DNA of 64,000 nt from Plantactinospora endophytica (GCF_016862915.1 NZ_BONW01000050.1:35542-99541); one strand, 5' to 3'. Positions 9,722-20,000 are shown, counted from the first letter of the stretch. The notes: generated by a model not told the origin, from the letters alone. Program-made: numbers and translations.

Positions 9722-12010
9722 TTACAGGGTCAGTGCCCAACTGTCGAGGTGGCCAGTGTCCCCCGTGGCCGCGTCCCGTACCCGCAGCCGCCAGGTGCCG
9801 GCCCGGGCCTCGCCGGAGAGATCCAGGGTGTATGTCTCGTCGATGTCCTGCGTGCTCCCGCCGGCCCGGTCGTGCAGCACGTAGACACTGCCGTCCGGCG
9901 CCACCAGGCTGACGACCAGATCACCGATCCAGGTGTGCACGATATGCACCTCGACCGTGCTGGTCGCCGAGGCGTTCCCGGCACAGCCGGCGATCGTGAC
10001 CCCGCTCGTCACGGTCGACATGTCGGGGATCGTGACGTCCGTCGGGTTACTGCCGACGCAGCGAACCGGGGTGCCGCCACCGGCGAGGTTGAGCGTCCAG
10101 GAGTCGATGAAGCCGGTGTCCTGCGACGCCACGTCCTCTACCCGCAGCCGCCACGTGCCGTTGGCGGCCTCGCCGGCCAGGTTCACGGTGTACGTCTCAT
10201 CGACATTGTCGGCCCCGCCCCCGGTCAGACCACGCAGCAGATAGCTGCTGCCGTCGGGTGCCAGCAGGGTGAGGATCAGGTCCTCGACCCAGGTGTGCAC
10301 GATGTGCACCTCGACCGTGCTGGTCGCCGAGGCGTTCCCGGCACAGCCGGCGACGGTCACCGCGCTCTCCACGATCGACTCGTCCTCGATCGTGACGTCG
10401 GTGGGGTTCGACTGGGAACATCCGGGTGGGCCGGTGACGGTCAGGGTGAACGTCGCGGTACGCGCGGCGTAGCTGCCCGTGCCGGTGACGGTGACCGGGT
10501 AACTGCCCGGTGGCGTCGCGGCGCCGGTCTGGACCACGAGCGTGGCGGATCCGCCCGACGTGATCGACGACGGGGTGAACGACGCGGTCGCGCCCGCCGG
10601 AAGACCGCTCGCGGCGAGCGTGACGGGCTGCCCGGAGCCGGCCGTGACCGTGGTGGCGACCGTCGCGGTCACCGACCCGCCCGGCTCGGTGGCCCCGTCG
10701 GCCGGGGAGAGAGCGATGGCGAAGTCGTGGGCCGGCGGCGGCGCGTTCGGGACGTACAGCAGCACGTTAGGAGACCCGGCGCCGGGGCTGGTGACCACCC
10801 CGGTGGTGCCGTTGTTCACGAGGTGGTCGCGGATCTGCTGCGGGGTGAACGAGGGATTCTGCGCGAGGACGAGCGCGGCGGCGCCGGCGACGTGCGGGCT
10901 GGCCATCGACGTACCGTCCCAGCCATCGCTGGAGGTGTTGCTGTCCATGGTCGAGGAGGTGATGTTCACACCCGGCGCGAAGATGTCCACGCAGTTGCCG
11001 TAGTTGGAAAAGCTGGCGCGGGCGTCGTTTCCGCCGTAACTGCCCTCCGCGCCGCCCGTGGCGGCCACGGTGATGGCCTTGGGCTCGCTGGCCGGAGAGC
11101 TACCGCACGCGTTGATGTTGTCGTTGCCGGCGGCGACCGCGAACGTGACACCGTCGTCGATCGCACGGGCGACCGCGAGGTTGATCGCGCTGTCCGCAGG
11201 TCCGCCGATGCTCATGTTCGCGACCGCCAGCTCACCCGGGTCGTGGTCGCCGGCGACCCAGTCGACACCGGCCATGACCTGCCCCCACGTGCCATCGCCC
11301 ACGCAGTCGAGCACGCGTACGGCGACCAGGGTGACGCCCTTGGCGACCCCGTACGGGCCGCCACCCACCGTTCCGGCCACGTGTGTGCCGTGCCCGTGGC
11401 AGTCGTCGGCGGATCCGCCGTCGATGGCGTCGAAGCCCGAGACCGCCCGCCCGCCGAACGCGGTGTGGGAGAACCTGATCCCGGTGTCGACGACGTACGC
11501 CCGCACCCCGCTGCCGATGACCGGGTAGGTGTAGCTGTTGTTCAACGGTAGCGATCGCTGGTCGATGCGGTCCAGTCCCCAGGACGGGGTGGGGCTCTGG
11601 GTGTCCCTGACCCGGACGCGATGGTTCTGCTCGACGAAGGCGACCGCCGGATCCGCCGCGATCCGCTTGGCCACCGCCGCGGGCGCGGTCAGCTCGAAGC
11701 CGCGCAGCGCGTGCCGGTACGTCCGCACGACCGTCCCGCCGCCGGAGCGGTCGGCGGTCTCCCGCGCCTGGCTGCGTACCGCGGTGGCGCTCACCCGCGC
11801 GTCCTTGAAGACGACCAGGTAGCTGTCCACGACCGCGGTCGGGCCGCCGGTGTGCCGGATGACGCCGTCGGCCGGCCCGGCGGCGACGGCCGGTACGGCG
11901 GGTGCGAACAGCGCCGCCGCCAGCACGCCGGCCGCGCCGGTCAGCGCGCTAAGCAGTCTGCCGCGGCCAGGCGGCCGGGTCCGGCCGCCTTCCCCCGTTG
12001 GAGTTCCCAT
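9722..12010 (-). CDS. Secreted S8 family serine protease with two proprotein-convertase P-domains
   Basis: A 762-residue subtilase, starting at ATG 12010 behind AGAGGGGAAG. Residues 18-44 are a signal peptide. An I9-type propeptide is at about 60-133 and the S8 domain at about 143-420, with Asp175 (YVVDTG), His207 (HGHGTH), Asn296 (AAGN) and Ser368 (DGTSMASPH). An Ig-like Ala/Thr/Gly-rich linker domain (about 427-527) follows. Two P-domains (about 531-643 and 650-762) end the protein, each with NPTDVTI, VEVHIVHTW, APDG, GTWRLRV and DSW. P-domains usually stabilise the protease or bind surfaces. Its gene order suggests function alongside the RHS protein, for example processing, but that is inference. 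Confidence 0.95.
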   Translation of the reverse strand: MGTPTGEGGRTRPPGRGRLLSALTGAAGVLAAALFAPAVPAVAAGPADGVIRHTGGPTAVVDSYLVVFKDARVSATAVRSQARETADRSGGGTVVRTYRHALRGFELTAPAAVAKRIAADPAVAFVEQNHRVRVRDTQSPTPSWGLDRIDQRSLPLNNSYTYPVIGSGVRAYVVDTGIRFSHTAFGGRAVSGFDAIDGGSADDCHGHGTHVAGTVGGGPYGVAKGVTLVAVRVLDCVGDGTWGQVMAGVDWVAGDHDPGELAVANMSIGGPADSAINLAVARAIDDGVTFAVAAGNDNINACGSSPASEPKAITVAATGGAEGSYGGNDARASFSNYGNCVDIFAPGVNITSSTMDSNTSSDGWDGTSMASPHVAGAAALVLAQNPSFTPQQIRDHLVNNGTTGVVTSPGAGSPNVLLYVPNAPPPAHDFAIALSPADGATEPGGSVTATVATTVTAGSGQPVTLAASGLPAGATASFTPSSITSGGSATLVVQTGAATPPGSYPVTVTGTGSYAARTATFTLTVTGPPGCSQSNPTDVTIEDESIVESAVTVAGCAGNASATSTVEVHIVHTWVEDLILTLLAPDGSSYLLRGLTGGGADNVDETYTVNLAGEAANGTWRLRVEDVASQDTGFIDSWTLNLAGGGTPVRCVGSNPTDVTIPDMSTVTSGVTIAGCAGNASATSTVEVHIVHTWIGDLVVSLVAPDGSVYVLHDRAGGSTQDIDETYTLDLSGEARAGTWRLRVRDAATGDTGHLDSWALTL
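9929..10353 (-). repeat. Internal direct duplication within the tandem P-domains
   Basis: The 65 bp at 9929-9993 and 10289-10353 are identical except for one base (gatatgc versus gatgtgc). The copies are exactly 360 bp apart, one P-domain unit. This shows the second P-domain arose by recent tandem duplication or is being homogenised by gene conversion. Confidence 0.85.
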
Positions 12011-12297
12011 GCTTCCCCTCTCACATTCGGACGTCGGATACCGACGTCACCACCAGATATCACCGCGATGTTCCGCGCCGCCCATATTTGATCGACGGAC
12101 GCGCATAGCTAATTGCACTTATTGCCGCACACCCGCTGGATCCGATCTCCCGGCCACAGCCCGCCGAAACCCGGACAGTCATCGTCGAAGCAGAAACGCG
12201 AAATCGTCTTCCGACCCGAGGTGCTCTCCCGGAAAGCCCTTTCGCGCGACAGCTCGGGAATGCGCGCATCCGCTTCGCTGCGGCGGAATCGGGCGTC

Positions 12298-12897
12298 ATG
12301 ACTGGCGCCAATATCCTTGCTGCTGAGGGGGAGGCCCGCGAGGCGCCTTCGGCCTATGCGTCTACGTTAAAATGGGCAAAGACACCCAACCTTAGAGACC
12401 CCGTCCACCAGGAAATGGACCGTGCAGCCACTTGGATCAGGCAGACCTTCGGCTGCACCGTCGCACGGGAGGGGGCAAACTACTTCCAGTGCTGTCCGGT
12501 GGCGTTGGCTCACACCAGAGTTGGACTTTCAGTCGGCGGCTAAGCGCGCAAGCGCTGCTCGCTTTGCGGTGACGATCTGTCCGAGTTTCCACACCTCCCG
12601 GATGTTGCCTATCTCGTGCCGCGTGGAAACAGCGATCTTGTGTGGTGCCGGGTATGCCTCCGCGAGCAGAGTTGCGAGCACCTCAGCGATCAGACGTATC
12701 GAGCCGCCCTGGTTTCGACGATCGGCGAGATGACCCTTGAAGAGGTAAGTATGGTTGCAAAGCCAGCCCATCCGGACGCAAGGGGAGCCCGTTCGGTCGG
12801 AGCGCGAGATCGGCTACAAGAAAGGGAACACAACTCGATCATGAAAGACTCATTCCGTTCACTCTCGCAAGGCCCGCCGTCTCCTTGTCCCACCTGA
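12298..12897 (+). pseudogene. Zinc-ribbon-like conserved actinobacterial protein split by an in-frame stop
   Basis: ATG 12298 opens a frame (MTGANILAAEGEAREAPSAY, EMDRAATWIRQTFGC, CCPVALAHTRVGLSVGG) that ends at TAA 12541-12543. The same frame continues without interruption as RKRCSLCGDDLSEFPHL, WCRVCLREQSCEHL and GEMTLEEVSMVAKPAHP. Both halves read like one protein with paired CxxC motifs, so a single base change to TAA has split it. The last 40 codons look degraded. I recall similar uncharacterised actinobacterial proteins but cannot name a family. Stop-codon readthrough or a sequence error are the alternatives. Confidence 0.6.
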
Positions 12898-13725
12898 CCA
12901 CCACCACCCGCCCCTCCGACCATGCCCATCGACCGTCACGATGGCACCGACACCAGCGCCGCGCCAAACAGACCCACTACCAGCGAAGACACCGAATCAA
13001 CCAGCCGCGGCTGCAGCGGAGGCCTGCTCAGATATTGGCGTCCCAGCGGAAGCTTTGGAAAGGGCTCAGGGTCGTCCCGGACAGGGTGGAACCTGTCCGG
13101 CCTGCTTGTAGCGATGTCCCGGACGCTTGTCCGAAGGCCAACCGGGCAGGGGAACTCGCTCCCGCATCGTGGCCCTACGGGAGCAACAGGTACGTACTGC
13201 GGGTGGACGGTCAGGCGTGTGTGGGCATCAGGGGATCGGACGCCTCCGAGGGCACCGAGGCGGTGACGAGACGCTGCGTGGGCAAGGGCGGGCAGATCTT
13301 CATCATTGAAGCTGCGTCGTAACGGTCCGCCTACAGCGCAAGAAAGATGGACGTGTCGGTGGTCCCGTCGCCGCCAACGGTTGGGGCTGAGAACCTACGA
13401 TCGTGCTCAGCGACGCTTCACACTCGGCCCTCTCCGGTGAGGTCGGCGGTGTACTCGATCAAGTTCGTACCGGCGCGGGCCTGCCAGCCGTAGACGGTGA
13501 CGCCATCGTCGGCGAGGACGTCGGTCGCCCAGCCGCACGCCTGGTCGGTCTGGGCGGCGGTTCGTGGTCGGCGACCGGCTTGTCGTCGGCCAGCACGATG
13601 CAGCAGGCGCCCAGCCGATGACCAGCGCCCGCTTCCGGCGGAATCCTTACCTCTGACCGCGCGGGGGTCGGGATCACGTACACAACGTAATCCTGCACTT
13701 CATCTCGTGAGGTCACCGGTCCGGC
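12898..13725. other. Decayed region with two weak gene fragments
   Basis: No intact gene is convincing here. On the plus strand a frame ending at TAA 13320-13322 has a protein-like tail (SNRYVLRVDGQACVGIRG, then TEAVTRRCVGKGG) but an Arg/His-rich, non-coding-looking start. On the minus strand, 13716 down to about 13424 reads VQDYVVYVIPTPARSEV, then ACCIVLADDKPVADH, and after a frameshift ACGWATDVLADDGVTVYGWQ. These look like remnants of two small unknown genes. Confidence 0.35.
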
Positions 13726-14922
13726 TTAGACCGGAGCGGCGCACGCCCAGTGGCGGAAGTCCCTGGTACGGCTCCACACGGTCCGGGCCGCCGCCACGTT
13801 CCAGTGCAGGTCCAGCGCGGCGCGCGAATCCGCGCCGAGCGCCAGCAGTTCCACGTCGGAGAACTGGAACAGCCCCCACCGGCGGGATCCGTTCGCAAAG
13901 CCCATGATCCAGTACGGATCCAGTCGTGCCAGGCAGGTGGCGAGCCGTACGGCGCCCGCGGGATCCTCCGGAAACGCCTCCCTCAGTGTCCACTCGACCT
14001 CGCTCCTCGGCCAGAAGGGGACCTTGAGCGAGTCGGCGTGCAGGGCCCGTTTCACCCGGTCGTCCACGATCGAGGTCGACGGCAGGCCGGCCATGACCTG
14101 GAACGCCATCACCCGGATCTTGGTATAGGGCCCGAACCAGCCATCGACCGGCAGGTCGAAGCCGTGCGCCCGCAACCGCTCCTGCAGGACCTGCACGCAG
14201 CTGCTGTTCGCCCCCATCACCATGGTCGCCGGGCAGTCGCTCCACAGCACCAACGGCGTGCCGGCCTCCGTACGCCGGGCATCAGCGGAGGGCCCGACCA
14301 CGACGACCAGAACGGCGGCCAGGGCAGCGACCACGACTCCCGCCACGACGATCACGACCCGACGGGTACGACCGAGCCGCCCCGCCCTCCGGCGAAGCCC
14401 GGCAAACAGGCCCGGCACTCCCAGCAGCACCCCCGACTCGCCCGACACCCCCGACAGCCCAGATTCGCGTCCCAGCCCTGACTCGACTGGTGTTGTCGAT
14501 TGGACGTCGACGGTCGCGGTATCTGTGGTCTGATCCGCCGTCCGGCCGGCGTGGAGCGGGATGTCAGCAAATGTCGGACCCGTCGCAGCCGTCTCCGGTG
14601 GATCGGCCCGGCCCGCCGCGATCCGCTGCCGGACCGTCAGCCAACGCTCGACCTCCGGCGAATCGCGACCGCAGGCGGTCAACAGCGCGACGACCAGATC
14701 CTCACGGGGCAGGGTGGGCCGACCGAGCATGGTGGCCAGCGTGCTCCGGGGCAACCAGTGCCCGGCCCCGACGCAGCGGCGCTCGATTTCCCGATAGGTC
14801 AGACCGGAGCGCTCCCGCACCTGTCGCAGCAGTGCGACGTAGTCGCCGGCCGTGGCCGCCGTGGCAACGTCGGTCCGGTCGGCGTCTCCGCGCGGTACAC
14901 GTTTCGGCTGAGGCAGCGGCAC
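13726..14922 (-). CDS. HTH, membrane, peptidoglycan-binding and lysozyme-like fusion protein
   Basis: 398 residues from GTG 14922, chosen because AAGGGGGA precedes it; the frame upstream is Arg-rich and noncoding. Residues about 25-95 form an XRE-like helix-turn-helix seen in actinobacterial regulators (YVALLRQVRERSGLTYREIE, then LPRSTLATML). A Ser/Gly-rich linker leads to one membrane span (about 189-210, VVIVVAGVVVAALAAVLVVV). Outside there is a PG_binding_1-like domain (about 233-295, VLQERLRAHGFDLPVDGWFG) and a C-terminal lysozyme/transglycosylase-like segment (about 320-398, GLFQFSD, then HWNVAAARTVW and HWACA). The topology links a cytoplasmic DNA-binding-type domain to a wall-sensing domain. 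Catalytic residues of the last domain cannot be fixed by eye. Confidence 0.8.
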   Translation of the reverse strand: MPLPQPKRVPRGDADRTDVATAATAGDYVALLRQVRERSGLTYREIERRCVGAGHWLPRSTLATMLGRPTLPREDLVVALLTACGRDSPEVERWLTVRQRIAAGRADPPETAATGPTFADIPLHAGRTADQTTDTATVDVQSTTPVESGLGRESGLSGVSGESGVLLGVPGLFAGLRRRAGRLGRTRRVVIVVAGVVVAALAAVLVVVVGPSADARRTEAGTPLVLWSDCPATMVMGANSSCVQVLQERLRAHGFDLPVDGWFGPYTKIRVMAFQVMAGLPSTSIVDDRVKRALHADSLKVPFWPRSEVEWTLREAFPEDPAGAVRLATCLARLDPYWIMGFANGSRRWGLFQFSDVELLALGADSRAALDLHWNVAAARTVWSRTRDFRHWACAAPV

Positions 14923-15067
14923 ACGTTCCCCCTTGAGGCACTCGTCACCGTCACACACCTTGCCGCACCAGTACACGTCGATATCGGACGCTGGCGCAAG
15001 CCGCGTCGCCGGCCCTCGGGCCGCCCGGGACAGCCATCCGGCAAGGCCGTGTGAGCGGCACAGGGCT

Positions 15068-15280
15068 CGTGTGATGCCTACGCGGTCGGGGCGGGATCGT
15101 CTGCTCCATGATTTGCGCCGCACGGTGCTCCGCCTCGGGCAGTACGTCCACATAGAAGTCGTTCGTGGTGCGGTGCTGGGCGTGCCGTAGCCGCTTCTGC
15201 ATGACGTGCTGGGGAACGCCGTGTTCGGCGCCTACCGTCGCGTTGGAGGCCCGGCCGTCGTGCAGGACGATGAAGGGCCG
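15068..15280 (-). pseudogene. Tyrosine integrase C-terminal relic
   Basis: The minus-strand frame reads GVPQHVMQKRLRHAQHRTT, then NDFYVDVLPEAEHRAAQIME. This corresponds to the last part of actinobacterial tyrosine recombinases, where the lattice is GVP..V...LGH....TT..Y.HVLPE. The catalytic His/Arg segment upstream is lost and the fragment has no start. It marks an old integration event beside the IS5 fragment. Confidence 0.6.
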
Positions 15281-15353
15281 AGGACGGCATCGCCGACGAG
15301 GTCGCCGTGGCCGCCCCAGGCTCGCCCGATGACGGGGCGCCACGCCTGGACGT

Positions 15354-15491
15354 TGGTGGCGGCGCAACGTCGTGGAACGCTGCTTCAACCGACTCAAGCA
15401 ATGGGGCGACCTGGCCACCCGCTACGCCAAACCGGCATCCCTGTATCGGGCCGGCCTCGTACTCATCGCCACCATCATCTGGCTCATGACC
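15354..15491 (+). mobile_element. IS5-type transposase C-terminal fragment
   Basis: The frame reads WWRRNVVERCFNRLKQWGDL, then ATRYAKPASLYRAG and LIATIIWLMT. This is the DDE glutamate region of IS5-family transposases (RNVVERCF.RLKQWR.LATRYDK). The rest of the element is missing. It abuts the 3' end of the MafI-like gene on the opposite strand and may have replaced that gene's original end. Confidence 0.7.
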
Positions 15492-15801
15492 GCTCGGATG
15501 CGTCATCCAGGGTCACAAGCCCGTTCAGCTCACCGATGACCCGCAGGTCTAGATCCCAACGTCGCGCGAGATCGGTGATCACCGCGTACTCCTCACCTGT
15601 CAGCCGGACCCGGTAGTCGAGGGCGTTGACGCAGAGCGTCTCCAGCCCGAGTTGCTCCTCGCCCGCCATCACATCCACCAGCGAGTCCGCAAGCCGTGGA
15701 TCGAGAGGTGCACCCATCTCGGCCTCAGCCTGCACATCCGCCCGTCCCGACAGCGCCTCGACCAGACGCTCAAAACGCCGGCGGTCCTCGGTCCAGTACA
15801 C
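15484..15801 (-). CDS. MafI-like immunity protein
   Basis: A 105-residue acidic protein. It is all-helical in appearance (RRRFERLVEALSGR, then LADSLVDVMAGEEQLGLETL, EEYAVITDLARRWDL). The pattern of an N-terminal helix pair, a 'GE.GLALE.L...L.D....LT..E...L..L' core and a short tail resembles MafI-family immunity proteins of polymorphic toxin systems. No cognate toxin sits next to it; the secreted HNH nuclease at 16060 is the closest candidate partner, on the other strand. The last residues run into the IS5 fragment, so the C terminus may be altered. Confidence 0.6.
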   Translation of the reverse strand: MYWTEDRRRFERLVEALSGRADVQAEAEMGAPLDPRLADSLVDVMAGEEQLGLETLCVNALDYRVRLTGEEYAVITDLARRWDLDLRVIGELNGLVTLDDASERS

Positions 15802-16059
15802 GATCGAAGCATGTCATGACCAGGACCGACGATTCATGATCGACAGGACACGCCCTAGGCGCCCAGCCCACCTCGGCACGCCGCCCCTTCAAATGGGCGA
15901 AGCGGCGCGGTGTTCGCCCGGCTATCCGAGCGGGTCATCACGCCAAAGCCCGCAGTCATCCGGTATCTCCCGAACCCGGTGCTTCGCTGGTTACATGACT
16001 GTCACAGCAGGGTCGCGGCACGCGACCACAACCTGCCCCCGCACCCCCGGGAGGTACCC

Positions 16060-16701
16060 ATGCGACGCCGCATCCGGCTCGTCCTCGCCACGACCGTCGC
16101 CACCGCCGCGGTCGCCACGACCACCCTCGTCGCCGCACCCGCCGGCGCCACCCCGCCCGGCATCCCATCGAAGGCCACCGCCCAGTCGAACCTGAACGCG
16201 TTAACCGTCGCCGCCGAGTCCGGCAGCGGCTACAACCGAGACCTGTTCCCGCACTGGATCACGATCAGCGGCGCCTGCAACACCCGCGAGACGGTGCTGC
16301 GGCGCGACGGCAGCGGAGTCGGCGTGGACAGTTCCTGCTACCCGACCTCGGGAAGCTGGTACAGCCCGTACGACGGGGCGACCTGGACCAACCCGGCCGA
16401 CGTCGACATCGACCACATCGTGCCCCTCGCCGAAGCCTGGCGGTCCGGGGCGAACTCGTGGACGACGAGCCGTCGCCAGTCGTTCGCCAACGACCTGAAC
16501 GGCCCGCAACTGATCGCCGTCACCGACAACGTCAACCAGAGCAAGGGTGACCAGGACCCGTCCACCTGGCAGCCGTCCCGGACCGCCTACCGCTGCACGT
16601 ACGCCAAGATGTGGATCCGCACCAAGTACAACTGGAGCCTGCGATTGCAGTCGGCGGAGAAGTCGGCGTTGCAGACCATGCTCAACACCTGCACCTCCTG
16701 A
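16060..16701 (+). CDS. Secreted HNH/DUF1524-type endonuclease
   Basis: 213 residues from ATG 16060, which follows GGGAGG. Residues 1-30 are a signal peptide ending AGA. The mature protein is a small extracellular nuclease of the DUF1524/HNH type. The DVDIDHIVPLAEAW motif supplies the general-base histidine (Asp118-His119), and NDLNGPQLIAVTDNVNQSKG supplies the downstream Asn/Lys metal-site segment. Two Cys pairs (Cys73/Cys93 and Cys179/Cys211) could form disulphides. Such proteins occur as stand-alone secreted nucleases in Streptomyces and relatives and probably degrade extracellular DNA. It has its own transcription unit. Confidence 0.9.
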   Translation: MRRRIRLVLATTVATAAVATTTLVAAPAGATPPGIPSKATAQSNLNALTVAAESGSGYNRDLFPHWITISGACNTRETVLRRDGSGVGVDSSCYPTSGSWYSPYDGATWTNPADVDIDHIVPLAEAWRSGANSWTTSRRQSFANDLNGPQLIAVTDNVNQSKGDQDPSTWQPSRTAYRCTYAKMWIRTKYNWSLRLQSAEKSALQTMLNTCTS

Positions 16702-17060
16702 CGGTTGCAGCGGCCCGGCCCGGGGTGTGCCGGGCCTATCGGCTTGGGGCGGACGGTGGCGGAGTTCGGCACTCGCTCGCGTTGCGCTTCGCCGCGTCGG
16801 TGCACCTCGTGGCAGTCCGGCCGCTGCCCAGACATCGGGCCTGCTTGATCGGCCCGCCGCGCGGTTGTCGGTGCGGTGGTGTGTCAGGTGCGAGACGAGG
16901 CTGACGATGCTGTGGATCTCGTCGGTCGCGGTGCGTGCCGGCCAGCGGGTGGCTGATGTTGCCCTGCCCGGTTTGTGGTCACCAGTTGTGATGTCACTTT
17001 ACAGATGATCTTCAGGGTCTATAGAGTCTGCGCGCTGTTACATCTTGACCACGGGGGGTT
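16702..17060. other. Intergenic stretch before the LamG protein gene
   Basis: About 360 bp without a credible gene. The last 60 bp are comparatively AT-rich (…TTTACAGATGATCTTCAGG…) and are the probable promoter area for the LamG/RHS unit. GGGGGGTT before GTG 17061 can serve as ribosome binding site. Confidence 0.4.
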
Positions 17061-20000
17061 GTGGTGGGTGCTGGTCGTGTGTCGACGCTGCCGCGTCGTT
17101 GGTGGGCGCGTAAGAGGCAGCGTTGGGTGGCGGCCGGTGTCGCGTTGACGCTTGCGATTGGAGCCGCGCCGGCATTGGCTGAACGGCCTGTGGCGGCGCA
17201 GGTGGGATGCGTGGCCGAGGTTGCGTCGGAGGCGCAAGCGGTCGCGGCTGCTGGGGCGTGTGATGGGCCGGTAGTAGTGGGCTCGTCGTGGTCGGAGTTC
17301 GCGCGGGTGGTGGCCCAGCCGGATGGTGGCTTGACCTTCGAGTCCGGGGTGGTGCCGTTGTGGGCGCGGCGGGCGGATGGTAGTTGGGCGGATGTCGACC
17401 TGCGTCTGTCTGCGGGGGGCGATGGCCGGCTGCGGCCGGCGGTCTCGGTCGCGGACGTGACATTCTCCAATGGCGGTACGGGTCCGCTGGTGTCGCTGAC
17501 CCGGGAGGGGCGGACGTTCACTGTCGGGTGGGCGGCGGGGCTGCCGGTGCCGTCGGTGTCGGGTGACACCGCCACCTACGCGGAGGTGCTGCCGGGCGTC
17601 GATTTGACGGTGCAGGCGACCCGGACCGGGTTCTCGCACCTGTTGGTGGTCAAGACGGTGCAGGCGGCGGCGAATCCCGCGGTCCGGCAGATCCACTTCG
17701 ACCTCGGCGGTAGCGCCCGAGCTGTCGGTCTGCCGAGTGGGGCGCTGCGGGCCCAACAAGACGCTCAGGTGGTGGCGTCGGCGGAGCCGGCGGTGATGTG
17801 GAACTCGGCCGACCAGACTCCTGCGGCGGGCCGGGCCGCGGGGGTGGCGGGGGAGTCGACGGCTGATGGGCCGGCCGCTGGGGCGGAGACGGCGCCGGTG
17901 CGGACGGCGGTGACCGCCGAGGGTGACCTGGTGTTGACACCGGACGTGGAGATGTTGACCGGTGCGCCGGAGGAGTTTCCGGTGTTCATCGACCCGGCAT
18001 GGTCGGTGCGGCAGAGCCGGTGGGCGTACGCGACCGACGACAACTGCTCGAACGCCGACTACACCGTGGCGCGGATGGGCTACAGCCCAGAGGGTCCCTG
18101 TATCGGGAGTGTTTTCCGGTCATTCTTCCAGTTCCCGACGACCAGCAGTGGAGTGTCACTGGCGGGAAAGCACATCGCAGACGCGTACGTGCAGATGAAG
18201 CTGACGCACTCGTACTCGTGCGGTGACACCTGGGCGTACATGTATCAGACGCCGGTGATCGATCACGCGATGAAGGCGACGTGGTCGAAGATGTCGTTGG
18301 GCACCTTGCTGGACGGTACGGCCGGGCACGCAAACGAGGAGGGCGGGTGCGGCGCCCTCCAACCCGACATGATCATGAACTTTGACTCGTCGGTGGTGAC
18401 GACCAAGGTCCAGGCGGTGGCGGACCACTGGGCGACGTCGTGGACGGTGGGGTTCTCCGCGCGGGACAGCGAGGGCGCGAACGAGGGAACGTTGGATCGG
18501 TGGAAGAAGTTCGTGCCGGCGGACGCCAAGCTGGTTGTCGAGTACGACTCGAAGCCGGGTAAGCCGACGGGCCTGCAGGTGGCGGGTGTGGCGTGCCCGC
18601 CGTCGAGCGGCGTCGGGATCGGCACCCTGACCCCGACGTTCTCGGCTGTCTACCCGGATGCCGACAACACCCAGTCGTTGACGGGAACGTATGAGTGGGT
18701 TGAGGTGCCGGCCGGTGGTATCGGCCTGGTCACGGACACGTTCCCGGTGCGGCTGCCGCGGCCGCCGACGGCGTCAGCGGCGGCGAACGAGCGTGCCACC
18801 ACGGTCTCGGTGACCGGGTTGGCGGAGGGAAAGACGTACGCGTTCCGGGTGACGTCGGTGGATCCGTACGCGCAGTGGAGCGGCTGGTCGGTATGGTGCC
18901 AGTTCACCGTCGACAACCACGGCCCACCTGCGCCGGTGATCAACCCGCCGGCGCAGGCGGGTGGCCCGGGCAGCCCGGTCACCTTCCAGGTCAGCGTCAG
19001 TGATGCCGATGTGACGAAGTTCCGGTACTCGTGGACCGGTGACCCAGCCGCGACCGCACGGGTCCGCGTGCACCCGGGCACCGGAACGGGCGGGTTGACG
19101 GAGACGTGGTCGGAGCCGGCGGTCGGCTGGCAGGTCGACGGCAGCACCGTGTTCAGCCCGGGTGACCTGTCCGGTGATGGCAAGCCGGACGTGGTGTTCC
19201 GCCGCGCCACCGACCGCAGCCTCCAACTGGTGACCGGCAACGGCGCGGGCGGATTCACCGCCGCGCCCCAGACGCTCGACTCCGGAAACTGGTCGACGGC
19301 CCAGTACCTGTTCTCCCCGGGCGACTTCTCCGGCGACGGGCGGCCCGACCTGCTCTACCGCAATGCCGGCGACCTGCACCTGTACATGCGTCGCGGCACC
19401 GCTACCGGCGGCCTGGAGAGCACCGCGGTGCAGGTCGGCGTCGGCTGGTCCGCCGCGAACTGGATCTTCTCCCCGGGCGACTTCACCGGTGACGGAAAGC
19501 CGGACGTGCTGTACCGCAGCTCGGCCAACTCGGCCCTCTACATGGTGCGGGGTAACGGCACGGGTGGCTGGGCTACCGGCAGGTCGGAGCCGATCGGGAA
19601 CAGTTGGGGCGCGCTGGAACTGCTGGCTGGGCAGGGGGACTTCTCCGGGGATGGCAAGCCCGACCTGCTGTACCGGCACAGGAGCGACAACAGCCTGAGG
19701 ATGACCCGTGGCAACGGCACGGGCGGCTGGGCCACCGGTATGTCGGAGCTGATCGCCCCGGGATGGGGTGACGTGTCTGGGCTCGTCACCCCGGGGGACT
19801 TCACCGGTGACGGCAAGCGGGACGTCCTGGCGGTGCTCCCGACCGCCAACTTCGGCGAGGTCACCGCGTCCGGTACGCCGGTGAAGACCGCTCAGATCAC
19901 GGTGATGGTGCCCGGCTATGGGCAGAACACGTTGTGGGTCCGGGCCACCGACTCGACGGGGAATCTCGGCCACCTCGCGTCCAGAACCCTCCAACTGGTG

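Noticed and set aside
12529..12771. 80-codon minus-strand frame that looked like a small helical protein
   Set aside because: It is opposite the two Cys-rich halves of the nonsense-split gene, which explain the region better.
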